64,000 nt of DNA from Primulina eburnea. Taxonomy: Eukaryota > Streptophyta > Magnoliopsida > Lamiales > Gesneriaceae. The stretch is taken from NCBI RefSeq assembly GCF_022965805.1, contig NC_133101.1, forward strand, positions 21,972,868 through 22,036,867. The letters are read 5' to 3'. Below, one piece after another: positions 44,683 through 56,343 of the stretch (its first letter is position 1; every line of letters starts with the position of its first letter). A program made the translations under genes and the position numbers. The notes beneath the pieces are model-generated. The model did not search any database. It saw only the letters and a list, made by a program, of their open reading frames with translations, and was not told the DNA's origin.

Positions 44683-47591
44683 TGTGACGTCCCGAAAATT
44701 TGAGGTCCACGTGAACCACGTGCGTGCAAGTTATTAAATTCCTTATGTATTTTATTAAATGATTTTAATGCATGTTTATTTTATTAATCGGTGTTTTAAT
44801 TCATGATTTATGAATTTTAATTATTTTAAATTATTATGCGTTTAGTGGGTACACGTTAAAATGTTTTCTTGAGTTTCTTGGTTCAGGCGATTATTCGAGG
44901 CGGGATAGCGCAAAAGACCCGGTGACGATTGTTGGCAATTTAAATGTGGTATTTTATTTTAAGTCAAGGAAGGGGCATTTAAATGATTTATTTAGTTTAA
45001 GCATTTTTAAAGCCTAATTTAATTATTAGGTAAATTTATGATTTTAAACTTTTAAAATGTATCACTTGTGAATTTCATTTTAAAATTAAGGAATTTTATT
45101 CAAGATTTATAGGTATTGATATGTTTAATTAATCTAATAATTTAGTTAGTATTTTAAGTAGCCACTTAATTAGCCTTTCATTTTTAATTAGTATTGTAAA
45201 TGAGTAATTAAGCAAAAATTATTCTCCTTTACTAAACTCACGCACACACACATTATTACACACACCACTCACGTAAGTCACACACATATTTTATTTGCAC
45301 ACACACATTCTTCCATCTCATTTTCTTGAGAAAGAAACCTAGGGTTCTAAGATACACAGCAGCCGCCCCCTCCCTCTCCATATTCTCCAGCAAATTTCAG
45401 TGATTTTATTGCAAGAAATAGTGCCACGTTCGTCCCGGATCAACCTCGCTTCTATCTCCGCTTCGGTGTCGTCGTTCGGTAAGGTTTAAGATTCAAAAGG
45501 CACGTATATTCTGTTCTTTCTGCATCGATCTTGTCATAGTATGCGTTGTGTTATTTTTATGCGTGAAAATCCATGGGTGACGTTCGTCGTTTGAGCGGAA
45601 AATGATTTGAATGCGTTTGAAATATTTTTTAGATCTGAAATCTCGTAACTTGCTGTTCTGTGGAAAACTGCGATTTTTCTGTCGGGATTTTGAGAAAACT
45701 TTCAACTACAAAATTGTAGAACTTTTCGATACCTTCGTTTTGATATAAAATTCGAGATTTTTGGATTAAAATTGAGTGAGTTATGGCGTTTTTCGTGGGA
45801 CTGCTCAAACTGCGACTTTTACGTAAATTGTGTTCTTGAAGTTTTATGTTGCAGGCCTCGTTGGGGATCGACGGGTGATCGCTGCTGCGTATAGGTATAT
45901 TATTTATGATGTTGGGATGTATAATGAAGCTTCTTTTCTTGTCGTTAGGCGCTTGGGAGATTGAATGTCGTATAGAACCGTTTGTTGTCAAAAAGTCTCG
46001 TTCACGGGTTTGTTGGGTTGATCGTGATTTTGGTTGTTTTGGGACAATTGTTTAGGCTTGGGTCATTGAATTAGTAGCCTAAGATGAGCTCGTGGTGTTG
46101 ATTCTTGGTCTGTGCAGTCGAGTCGAGAGGGTTAAGCATATCACGTTCAGAATTTTCGTAAGTTTCGAATCAACGAGCGAGCACGTACCCAGACACGGAC
46201 CCTGGCACGGGGACCGTGCCTTTGTTATTCCTTCAGTGTCAATTTTGCGAGTCAGCACGGACCCTGACACGGATGAAGGCACGGGGTCCGTGCCTTTGTG
46301 TTTCACTCGATGTATGTTTGCAGTGCCTACACGGATGTTCACCCGGACCTCTCCACGGGGTCCGTGCCTTTGTTCCTTAGGAGTGTCATTTTTCCGCACC
46401 TACACGGACCCTTACCCGGACCTAGAGACGGGGTCCGTGCCTTCTTCTTCTTCACGCACATAACTTAGCGAACCTACACGGACCCGAGGCCGGACCTGGG
46501 CACGGGGTCCGTGTACCTTCAGTTTTGGGTTAAATTCTTTTATCACTTAAGGTTCGATTTGAGGTTTTATGCTATGGTTTACTACAATGAATTACAAGGT
46601 CGTGTTATGGGGAATGTTAGAACGTCCTAAGTATCGATTGAACTTGAGAGTAAGTATGATATTTACGTCTAAGTTATGCAAGTTACGTATGTGAATTCAT
46701 GTTAGTATGTGCAGCAACGGCCCCGATCGAAGTCCAACGAATCCCTCAACGCCTAGTAAGTATGTTGACGTGCAAAGAAAATATGTCAAGGTTTTGAGGT
46801 ATGCTAAATGTCTTGTGACCAAATTATGTTAGGATTGGAAAGCGTTAAATTATGAACGGGGACCAATCCGCCCGTTAAATTATGAACGGGTTAGATCATG
46901 GTTGGAAAGCGTTAAATTATGAACGGGGACCAACCAGCCCGTTAAATTATGAACGGGGATCTTATGTATGTGGCAGTGGATACGTCCCTGTCAGCCCAGT
47001 ACTGTGGTGTGTCTGATCAGGCGTTTATTATATTATGGGTCACTTGCTTTGAAACATCCTCTACGCAAAAATGATGAAGTTATGTATGTTCAAGTATGCA
47101 GTATGTTTATGAAAGTTTATGTTGATGGCACGTCTAGTTATGTACGTATGTATGTTCAAGTTTATTATGCAAGCTCAAGTTTCAAGTTATGTATGTCCTA
47201 TTTTAAAGTTGCATGCGATTTTATTACGTAGTACTCGTTATTCCAGTTTATACGTGTTGAGTCTTTAGACTCACTAGACTTGATCGATGCAGGTGAGTAT
47301 GTTGATGAGGAGACAGGAGGTGGCGACCAAGGGGCAGGCTTGGACTGAATGGCAGGCTAGACCCGAGGACCGCAATGTTTACGTTTATGCGAAGTTTAAA
47401 AATACTCTGATTTTTAAATATCTGGATGTGAAATATTTTGAGACAATTTCTTTTAGTAAAATTTTAATGGTGATGGATGATTTTGAGAATTATTTTTATG
47501 AATGTTGAGTGACGACCGTATGAATGTCTACATTTAAGAAAATTTTAAATTTTTCCGCAAATTTCAAGTATGAGAAGTACGGTTCGTTACA
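44683..47591 (+). repeat. 3' LTR of the LARD-like element
   Basis: 2,909 bp, TGTGACGTCCCG...TTCGTTACA, paired with 39147-42057. It has the same GC-rich array, ATTATGAACGGG repeats (46837-46962) and conserved motif (47254-47297). Confidence 0.94.
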
Positions 47592-47596
47592 GCTAT
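47592..47596. other. Target-site duplication GCTAT (right)
   Basis: Directly after the CGTTACA end of the element. Confidence 0.92.
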
Positions 47597-49963
47597 CATC
47601 GTTAAACTAGAATCAATTTCCTACTTCCAGAGTACAACAGAACTATGACAACTAAAACTTTGAACACATTACAAGTGTTGCACAACAAAAAGCGAAATTT
47701 GAATTGTTGATTTCCATTAAAAGTCTAGAACGAAATATTCATTTCTCAAGCATCTTAATTATTCAGCAGCAAGCTAGCAACTTGCTTTTCATTGGAGTGC
47801 AAGATAAAGATAGTCAAACTAACCTGTTTCTGGACAGCTTCATATCATGCAAGAGAGGACCATTAACTCCTTCAGGAATCATATTGCAAGTTTGGATCAT
47901 GTAAAGTTCGAGACGGCAGGCAGCCCTGACCAAATCTTCCTCGATTGACCTAGCATCCTTGGACTTCCACACCACAAAGCTGTTCAAAAAGGAGCACCAG
48001 GCTGAATCAAATGCAGAAAGTTGGATACTGAAGGTTCGACACAGCACTGATGAATCATCATTTTTCTCGTTTGGAACATCTAATGGCCCATTCAGTAGTA
48101 TCTTTATTAACAAATATAACTCCAGCACAAATTTCTCAGCAGATTTTGGCAAAGCAGTCTCACGCTCTCCTCGCCCACTGATAACAGCTTCTGGATGTCC
48201 CAATATCATGTAGGCACAAAGCACAACTCCGACTTGGTACCTTGAAAAGGATACGGGAGAATTCCCAGCTTGTCCAGAAAATCCTGTGTTTTTAGCCTCT
48301 CTTCCAGAGAGAGTTTTCCTGGGTGTGTTTTTCCTTCTCGAGGAGCTTACTCTCTTGAGGAGGTGATCAATATCATCCCAACTAGAAGAATTAGAGGCAG
48401 ATCCAACACCTCCCAACAATTTGTAGAGGAATTAAAGCCTATCAAGTAATGTTTTAACTGTACAAAGGACGGTAGGTGGGTGAATAACGAGAGCAAAATG
48501 CTCAAATGGCAATGATTTCAAAGATTTCTCATTATTATACAAATCATGATAATTCTTGGCAAGAAGTGCAGTTGTTGTCGTCAGCTCGGTGAACTTCCTC
48601 CAGCACCTTAACATGAATATCAGCTATAGATTAAATGAATTGAGGTTTATTTTGTAATACATGATAAGTGATTCATCACTTTCATGAACACCTCGTTGCA
48701 GGATAATGTATTCAGAATCTTGAGATTCACATATACGATGCACAAAAAATGAGGTTGTAATAACTGGAAGTTTGAAGATAGTTAATGTGAGTAAATCTGA
48801 GAGTACCAAGTACCTCGCTAGTTTTATGGAAAGCATCCCAGCCTGCTCATGCATCAAAGTACAACCAAAGGGATCGTTATTGTATGATCTTCCTTTCTGC
48901 ATTAAATATTCGGCTCTCCTCCTCCTCGCCTTCATATAATCAAATCTCAAGTTCAAAATGGCGGCCACTATGGGACAAAGGGAACTTAGTTTTAAAATCA
49001 GTGGACAGAAACCATTACGAGTACATTTTGCAATCGATCTTCGAGCTTATTCTTCATTTCTCTCTCCATGTCTCGCTGGTGACTAAGAAAATTGGCCGCC
49101 TTTTGCACCTGCATGGACCTAGCATGCGCTCGCCTCTTCTCAGCTTCTAGTAATCCTAGTCGCTTCTTCTCAGCAGCTGCATGCTTTTGAAATATTGCAG
49201 CTTGCACTCGCTCTTTACACATGCTCACACTAGCCATTTGTCGCAGTAATGACCTGAGATATCCTCTCCTTCACAGAGGCTCTCCTTTGCCGGTAACTCC
49301 GAAGAACAAGCAATATATTTGCCTCAGCTTCTGTAATAAAAATCATACACTTCACACTTCTCAGTAAGAGAAGCATAAGAGATGAAGCAAATATTTATTC
49401 GTGCAGGAGAAGGTGGTGGGAAAGAGGAATTTCGGAAAATGTAAAAACCACATGATTTTTAAACACTATATTGAGGGGAAACAATGCGTACCAACTTTTA
49501 TAAAGGAAAACGGTTCTGGGACTTTTTTCAAGATTAAAAAGAGATCCAGGCAGCCGAATTCTCTGTTGATTAAACCATAAAATTATACGTACAATACAAA
49601 TACAAATACACTGAACCTCAAGATCATAAAATCGTTGGTTAAAAAAAAACCCCAGACACTTCTTTCCATAATTATAATTATAACCACAAACCTATAAAAT
49701 ATTAATGCTAAGAATTGATTATATCACTTGTAAAAATATGAAAATCCCATTATAGCAAAAACAAAAACCTGACGACGAAGATCGGCGTCACGAAGCTTAG
49801 CTTCGATTGCTTCAACAGTAGACAGAGAAGCCGCCTTCGACTCTGAGACCGGCCTCCGGAGCCAGGTCGGTACGTTCGGCGGCGAGCACGACATAGAGCC
49901 GTCACTCACCGGGATTTCCATGGCTATTCCCACCACCGGCTTACCCCTCTACGGCGACTCCAT

Positions 49964-50469
49964 CACCCGATCCAAAAATCCAAAGAAAACCCCAATCCGA
50001 TCATCGAAATCAGCAGCGCGCACACCAAAACCTCGTGATAGTGTATCAAGACAAGAAATCCAAAATCTCAAGCAAAACAAAGAATTTCACGCGAACAGCA
50101 AAACCGCGCGTATACATACATATACATATAGAGAGAGAAGGTGGAGGAATCAATAAATGCTTGACGAAAGGTAGCGCCGATGGAGTGAAATGCTATGAGT
50201 TTTTGTTTTCTACGTTTGCTCTAGCTTTTGTATCTGCTTTCGGTGTCTTGATAATAAATAAAAACCATATATGGCTATAGCTATATATATAGCTATATAC
50301 ATATATATAGCCATATAGATAATAAATAGAAACCGTATACATATATGGCTTATGGCTAGCCATAGCTATAGCCGTATAGATAATAAATAGATACTGTATA
50401 TATGTGGCTATAGCCATATATGTATATGGCTGCCATAGCTATAGCCGTATAGTAGATAATAAATAGATA
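49964..50469. other. Upstream flank of the TCP11-like gene
   Basis: This would be the promoter side of the minus-strand gene. It has CG- and A-rich leader-like DNA to about 50160, then repeated GCTATAGC/TATATA palindromes (50270-50460). I see no clear TATA box at a defined distance or other gene. Confidence 0.4.
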
Positions 50470-50541
<72 letters not shown>

Positions 50542-50560
50542 GCTGTAGCCATATATATAC
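50470..50560. repeat. TA dinucleotide microsatellite
   Basis: An almost uninterrupted TA run of about 65 bp, flanked by GGCTGTAGCCATATATA palindromic motifs. Confidence 0.95.
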
Positions 50561-50582
50561 GTTTTCTATTTATATCTATATG

Positions 50583-51137
50583 GGATCACGTGGTTACTGA
50601 AAGCAACTTGGAGTTTTTTAAGATAATAATAATTTAACATATTTTATATCAAAAGTAAGAATAAAATGATAATGCCCATATTTATATGTGACTAGATTAT
50701 TAATTTTATTTTTAAAAAAAAAAAAGGAAAAGGGTTAACTAAAATGTGAAGGAATCATGCATATATATTTTTTATGATCCAAACTAGAAGAAAAAATATC
50801 ATGCGCACAATTTGCATATCAATGTATAAAAATAATAATAAAAATAGATTATTTATTATTTGTCATTTGATTTATAAAATTCTTCCAATATCAACAAAAA
50901 ATATTTAATTTTCTCTTAACCTCCTTACGTAATAATTTTAATACACATTGGAAATACATACAGATGAATAAAATAAAAGTAGTTTTTTTGGTGAAGAAAA
51001 GATTATGGTACATACATACATACATACATATATATACATACATACATATATATATATATATATTAAAGAGACAATTGCAAAATGCAAATTGAAAGTGAGA
51101 GACGCGTTTTTATATTATGGCTATATATATATATATG
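50583..51137. repeat. Further copy of the TCP11 3' flank, located upstream of the gene
   Basis: 50583-50710 (starting GATCACGTGGTTACTGAAAG) matches 27252-27370 and 36487-36605. 51062-51135 (AATTGCAAAATGCAAATTGA..., then GACGCGTTTTT) matches 27415-27490 and 36650-36725. Between them lies unique AT-rich DNA and a CATA repeat (51006-51050). It is more diverged than the two recent copies. Confidence 0.75.
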
Positions 51138-51755
51138 GCCTTTTGGAGACTCGGGGATTTGCCAAGGAGGAAGATGAACAACTGATCAAATTAGGGGAAT
51201 CACTGAAGATTGTCCCTGCATTTATCAAAGGACATCGGAAAGTGGATCTTCCATGGTCTACTACAGGTGATTCGTCGGAGGCTGGAAACTCTGTTCCCTC
51301 ATCTGCTGCTGGTGTTGCCCAAGATGTTGGCAACACCGCCCCCTCTTCCTCATTCACGTCTGAAGGGTTTATCCTGTTGACCACTTCTGAGGTCCAATCA
51401 CAAATTGTTTTTGGACTCCAGCAAATTCAACAGGCACAGGCATTATTACCTTTGCCCTTCGGTAGATTACCCAGACCAAGGCCACCATCGCCTATCATGA
51501 AAATCAGATCGCCGACTATCGGCTGCTTCTTGAAGTTGGTGTGCATTCTGACCACAAAGGGGGAGATGAGGCCAAAAGTGATGAAGCTGCTGATACTACT
51601 GCTGAGGCAGAAAGATGATGTTATCGTTTCGTTCTTCGTACTTTTATTTTCTTCTTTCCCAGTTTCCTACGTTTTTTTGCTTTGTTCTCCAATGTTTATG
51701 CTATCCGGTGTTGTCAGTCAGTGTTGCCAACACTGTCTACAACACTGTTGAACTA
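51138..51755 (+). pseudogene. 3' ORF fragment of a SIRE-like copia element (unrecognised protein)
   Basis: A frame reads RGFAKEEDEQLIKLGESLKI, then HRKVDLPWS, and a Ser/Ala/Asn-rich stretch. Near 51440 the sensible frame shifts to one reading YHENQIADYRLLLE and GGDEAKSDEAADTT before a stop. It is followed by two CAGGGGGAGTT motifs (51768-51778 and 51801-51811) and a GAGGAGATT tract. This arrangement is typical of the long 3' region of SIRE/Maximus copia elements, where an envelope-like ORF may occur. Frameshifted and cut at the 5' side. The protein family is not recognised and the lineage call is tentative. Confidence 0.4.
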
Positions 51756-51860
51756 ACATATAAAATTCAGGGGGAGTTGCACTTTAAACACTCAGGGGGA
51801 GTTACAAACTGTTCAATCATCACTTTTGGAAGTTTTGTCCAGAAATGCAAAAAGAGGAGA

Positions 51861-52460
51861 TTAAAAGGAATCTTCGATATTTATTTTACATTTCTAGAAT
51901 AATTTAGTAATTTGTTTCCCTAGATATACTTAATCCTATTTTTGAGAATTATTCAAGATAATTTGGTAAATTATCCATAAGATATAATATATCAATTATG
52001 TGTAGAGTTTGATCCTAATTAAACTCTTGTTTCCTTGTTTATAGATAAGGAGTATCTATGAAGATCTAGGTCAAGAAGTGATATATATGATGATCGAATA
52101 TTGAAAATATAGAACGACGTTGCTGCTGAATTTCGGACTTGAAGATTTCCACATGAAGAGTTTAAGTGATTGACTCACACAATCACGTGTTGCGGTTCTG
52201 GTGTTGCCAACACTCGAAGAAGGACACTGACTCAGAGTGTTGATCGTCGAGTGGTTTCGTTTGTTTTAAGCATTGTGTGTTTGAGTTTATGCATCTCGGT
52301 TTTAGTTGTAATTTATTTTGATGATATTTAATTCCTTGGTGTGTCAAGGTATTTAGGTTTGATATTTTCACTAGCATTGTTTGGTGTAAACGATTTACAT
52401 ATTTTCTATTTAATTTTTTGTCATGAGGCATCGCACAAGTATTCGTACTTGTGCATTATT
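51861..52460 (+). repeat. LTR of the SIRE-like copia element (left part)
   Basis: The LTR probably starts just after AAAAAGAGGAGATT (polypurine tract, about 51850-51860). It contains GGTGTTGCCAACACTCG near 52200. It is interrupted at 52460 by the young copia element and resumes at 62379. Confidence 0.5.
52456..52460. other. Target-site duplication TTATT (left)
   Basis: Repeated exactly at 62374-62378, on the other side of the copia element. Confidence 0.93.
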
Positions 52461-54543
52461 TGTTAGAGTAGGTGCACGTCGAGCCAAGTGTTGGCCGACT
52501 GTTCACAATGAAACTCTTTGTATAAACGATCTTTATTTTAATAATATTTCAATTTATTAATTTGGCGCATCTTTATCTTTATACCCATGCTAGTTGCATA
52601 GATAAAGTCCTTGAATATACAAATAGTAGAAAGAATATGAGATGCTCATATGATGAGTATCATGAAACTCATATTTGGAATACTGTATATTCTAAACCGT
52701 TCCTAGTCGATTCAGCCGCCACTAAGAAGGATAAAGGCCGCTCGAGTTAGAGACTAGTATCTGCGATGTGAGTACCATGTTTCATTGGTAGGGGACATTG
52801 TGATGTCCGAGCATGCAGATAGGTGCTCCTTGTAGAGTGCACTGAACAACCCTCCATAAAAGGACTTTCCAAGTGGTTCTCACTTATCGAGTGGAATAGT
52901 CCTGGTTTATGGTTGTACAGAATTAGTCCTTATGACCCGGGACAACATTGAGACTCTATGTGCTAGCGTTTCACTTTGACTTGTTTACCGACTCTTATGG
53001 GGTCATTAGGTGGCAAGGTTGGGTGTTACGGCGAAACATATAGGAGTCGATTCATTGTAGTCGGGGATTCATCGCTTACCTACGGGTATGGATATCCTAT
53101 GTGTTTATCATGTATGTGTGGGTTGAAATCTCTGATCAGAGTATGGTGGTAATTATGAAAGGGGTTTCATAGATTACACCATCGATGCAACCACGACATG
53201 ACACATAGTATCGATTCATTGACAACTCTCGATAAACCAATAGTTGTCGAATCGGTCGGGATATATGAGTTGAAGGGACCGTACTGTACGCTAACCATAA
53301 TTGAATGGTTCTTGCAGGCACTATCATGTGATACCTAGGGAATCACGTAAGCGATGCTGCTAGGCGCTTAACGTGATTGGTTGGGTACTATCAGACTTGA
53401 GTTCTGACGTTCTTACTATCAAGGAGTTGATAAGTGAGAATGGAGCAATTGGGGTATGCTCGTATAAGGACATGTTTAGTCCGAATCACATTGAGATGTG
53501 AACCCACGGCTAGTTGTATCAATGAACCATTGAGGGCCACACAAGTACTTGCTTAGTAAGTCCCGAAGAGAAGTAAAATAGTTCAATGTGTTGAACGGCT
53601 TATAAATGTGTTTATAAGCGTAAAGAAAATTAGAAGTATGACTTCTATGAGAGAAATATAAATTTTAATTTATGGAAGTGTTCCTAAGATTAAAATTTGG
53701 CCAAGAAAATAATGTAGTTGAAAATTGTGATTTTCATAAACATTGTTGTGGACTAAATTAAATTAATTCAAGTGTTGAATTAATTAAACACTAGTGGACC
53801 TAGTAGAGTCTAAATAATTAAATTAATTCAAGTGTTGAATTAATTAAATAATATTGAGTCTTGTAGAGCTCAATTTAAATAATTATTTAACTAGTGGGAC
53901 TTGAGTAAAATCAAGTAATATTTAATTTATCTCAAATGTGTTTGGGATAATAAAATTTAGTCTATGGTTTTTTTAATGTGTTAAAAAACCATATTATATA
54001 CAAGTGAGACATGTAGGGATTGCATGCTTGGGAGGTGAAGAGCCTTGATTACTTTTTAATAAAATATTCAAAAAGCATGCAACTTTTGAGAGACAACTTT
54101 TGTAACACCCAAGGCTAATCTTCCCTCTCCCAATTCACTTCACTTGGCCGAAATTCCTAGAGGATTTTCTCTCCATTTTTCTTTCTCTTTTGTTCTTCAT
54201 TTTCTTGGAGCAAAAATCATCTCTTTGAAAAATCCTCAAGTTTTTCTAGTGCAAAACTTGAGGGGACTTATCTTGGTAAAGTGGTGGGCCTAATTCTTGA
54301 AGAGGAAGGAGGTTTGCTTGTAGATCTTATCTTGCCAAGAAGAGCTTAGTTGCTTGCAACTAAGTTGGAGCCATCATCAACTTCTTGAAGTTGATAGGTA
54401 ACAAACTTTCTAACACCCTATGCATGTTTTTAAGTTTGTTTTGTAAATATTGCACCAAAACTCTAGGGGGCCGAAAATTTGTGCATAAAATTTAATTTTT
54501 CGCTTCCGTTGCGTTTCCGGCCTCCGTAACCGGTCCGCTTTCA
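52461..54543 (+). repeat. 5' LTR of the young copia element
   Basis: 2,083 bp, TGTTAGAGTAGG...CGCTTTCA. It contains two near-identical AATTAAATTAATTCAAGTGTTG repeats (about 53755 and 53817), a hairpin TATGGTTTTTT / AAAAAACCATA (53963-53993) and, right after it, TATATA at 53995-54000, the best promoter candidate. A 62-codon frame present in both LTRs is regarded as chance. Confidence 0.96.
53995..54000 (+). promoter_or_regulatory. Candidate TATA box of the copia element
   Basis: TATATA directly after the A/T hairpin of the LTR, about 540 bp before the LTR end. Also at 61825-61830 in the 3' LTR. Consensus only. Confidence 0.4.
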
Positions 54544-54545
54544 AG

Positions 54546-54560
54546 TGGTATCCGAGCTAA
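54546..54560 (+). other. Primer-binding site of the copia element
   Basis: TGGTATCCGAGCTAA two bases after the LTR; it fits the initiator-Met site TGGTATCAGAGC with one change (A to C). Confidence 0.8.
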
Positions 54561-56343
54561 GGTTACGGATTTTGTGCTATATTTACGTTATATTATGTTG
54601 AGTATCGATTTCTAACCGCTTGAAATTTTTTGTGCAAAAATTTGTGAAGGCCGAAATTTTTACAAGCAAAAAAAAAAAAAAAAAAAATTTCGGACTGCCC
54701 GAATTATTTCGGGCAGCATGTTCGGGCAGCCTACGGGCTGCCCGGAAAATTCGGTTTTAATAAAAAAAAAATTTTTTTTTGGTGTTGCCGGAATCCGGCG
54801 ACGGAGCTCCGGCGACGGCGGTGACGACTAGGGTTTCCAAAAGTGTTTTGGATAATCTTAGTGTCATGGGCCTTGAGATGTTGGGCCATTGGATGGCCAA
54901 CATAATTTGTGAATTTTAAATGGGCCAAAGTATTTTTGGTGAAAAATGAGTTTTGGGCCCTTAAGTTTAAAATTACAAATGTTGCATATATATTTTTCAT
55001 AAAATAAATAATTGAAGTGGGACTTTAATTATTTATAGTAAATTGTGATTTATAAGAAATTCGATTATAAATAAATTAATTTGAAAGTAGACAAAGGGGT
55101 TTGTATACTTTGTTAATTTAATTTATAATTGTGGCGGTTAGTGATTGGTTCAAGATACATAATATTGGATCAATTAATTATAGTGATAATTAATTGATGG
55201 TGTATGATATATGATATTGTGCATGAAGGATGATCAAAAGCCCAAGCCCAATTTGCTAGGTGTATGCTAGGATATTTGTGTTGAATGATTGTAATAATTA
55301 TCAATTTATAAAGTGGGCTTGGTTTATGGCCCGTTCCCACCCCCATGAGATGTATCCCTATGTGCCATGGATATTTAATTGTAAATATTAGAATAGGGGA
55401 AGATCAAGATTGGAAGATGGTGGCCTTGGTGATTATGAAGATCGAAGACATGTAATATAGGATGCTAATGTAATAGTATAGTTGCATTGCATCCCGTGCA
55501 TTTACCCTAGGATTGGACCTAGGCCCGTGTTTGGCTCACACGGGCCATTAGAGTTTGGGGCAATTGATCATCCTTGTATTGTTTTCTATTTATAATATAT
55601 GCATGATATGTTATAAATAATGAGTATGTGCGTTATTATTATTATAATAACAAAGTTGCATGAATCCGGCAAACATACGATCAAACATGGCGAGCTTTTA
55701 AAATAAAATTAATGATGAGACCTTTCAAAATTAAAAACCCTCATTTTGAATAAGATTCAAAATTAATATCAAGTCCGAAAAGGGGAATTATAAATTTGTT
55801 TATAATTTCCTTGTCTTCCATCGACAATGGATGCATGATGAACGCTACCCGTACTCGGGGCTCGGCTCATATTATTGAGGGGGCCCTGGGTGCCGGAAAG
55901 CTGTGACATCCATTGACATGGTGATGTGAACTACGTGGAACTCCCATGATTTCGGCTCATATTATTGAGGGAACTCATGGCGACCGTCCATTAAGGTTCA
56001 ATATCGATGGGTTAGGCTTGACACGTAAAGATGAACGACGTCATATTATTGGGTCCTAATCAAACGTGAGACAAAAGTATACGTAGAGGGTTGCATGGCG
56101 ATGCAATTGGAAACTACCTTTTGGGAATTGTGATGGCCGATATTATTCGGGATCACAATTCGCTAATTGGACCTTACGTACCTACTGAGGAAAGTGTTTC
56201 CCGTTTTCACTAGAAGGTAGTGAAAATGTCAAAACAGTGGGAGCGATTATTTATAAAGTAAAAGTCCAAACTTTATATCTTATTAAATATTTTAAAATAG
56301 TCATTAACATTTATCTGTTTTACTTTTCAGTACAATCTTTGAC
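54561..56343 (+). other. Non-coding leader of the copia element
   Basis: About 1.8 kb without a credible ORF. It has an A-run at 54668-54687, GGGCAGC repeats around 54710-54740, and two copies of CGGCTCATATTATTGAGGG (55862-55880 and 55951-55969) with two shorter relatives near 56040 and 56130. These could be packaging or translation-control structures; this is a guess. Confidence 0.6.

Larger units (their letters stand above)
39147..47591 (+). mobile_element. Large non-coding LTR retrotransposon (LARD-like), 8,445 bp
   Basis: Two LTRs (39147-42057 and 44683-47591) enclose a 2.6-kb internal region with no gag or pol. The primer-binding site follows the 5' LTR, a polypurine tract precedes the 3' LTR, and the five-base duplication GCTAT flanks the element (39142-39146 and 47592-47596). 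The 3' internal end resembles the end of gypsy pol regions of this window, and the LTR shares a motif with the Tekay-like LTRs, so it is probably a deletion derivative of a chromovirus mobilised in trans. Strand follows the primer site. It lies in a TCP11 intron, antisense to that gene. Confidence 0.93.
36985..49963 (-). pseudogene. TCP11/SOK1-like pseudogene, longest copy, with an LTR element in an intron
   Basis: Exons read on the minus strand. Exon 1 (49921-49769) gives MEIPVSDGSMSCSPPNVP...AIEAKLRDADLRRQ; an upstream ATG at 49963 is followed by an in-frame TAG at 49951-49949. Next come 49330-49025 (YRQRRASVKERISQ, a one-base frameshift near 49255, then CKERVQAAIFQKHAAAEKKR); 48944-48814 (YMKARRRRAEYLMQKG); and 48606-47824 (CWRKFTEL..., in-frame TAA at 48434-48432, then DDIDHLLKRV, VVLCAYMILGHPEAV, AFDSAWCSFLNSFVVWK and RAACRLELYMIQTC). 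After an intron enlarged by the 8.4-kb insertion, 39048 onward gives VSKDKK, a frameshift, then LSGDAGIESMENALDV. The remaining exons equal the 27750-29632 copy, ending at 36987-36985. One expected segment between exon 1 and 49330 is missing. Plant TCP11-like proteins are about 1,100-1,200 residues. The many lesions argue for a pseudogene. Confidence 0.82.

Noticed and set aside
49921..49963. The upstream ATG at 49963 as the TCP11 start
   Set aside because: It is followed by an in-frame TAG at codon 5, so the ATG at 49921 is the only start giving the conserved N-terminus, although the original start may have been the upstream one.
52562..52750. Identical 62-codon frames at 52562 and 60392
   Set aside because: They start at TTG and lie in the two LTRs of one element; duplication of the LTR explains the recurrence.
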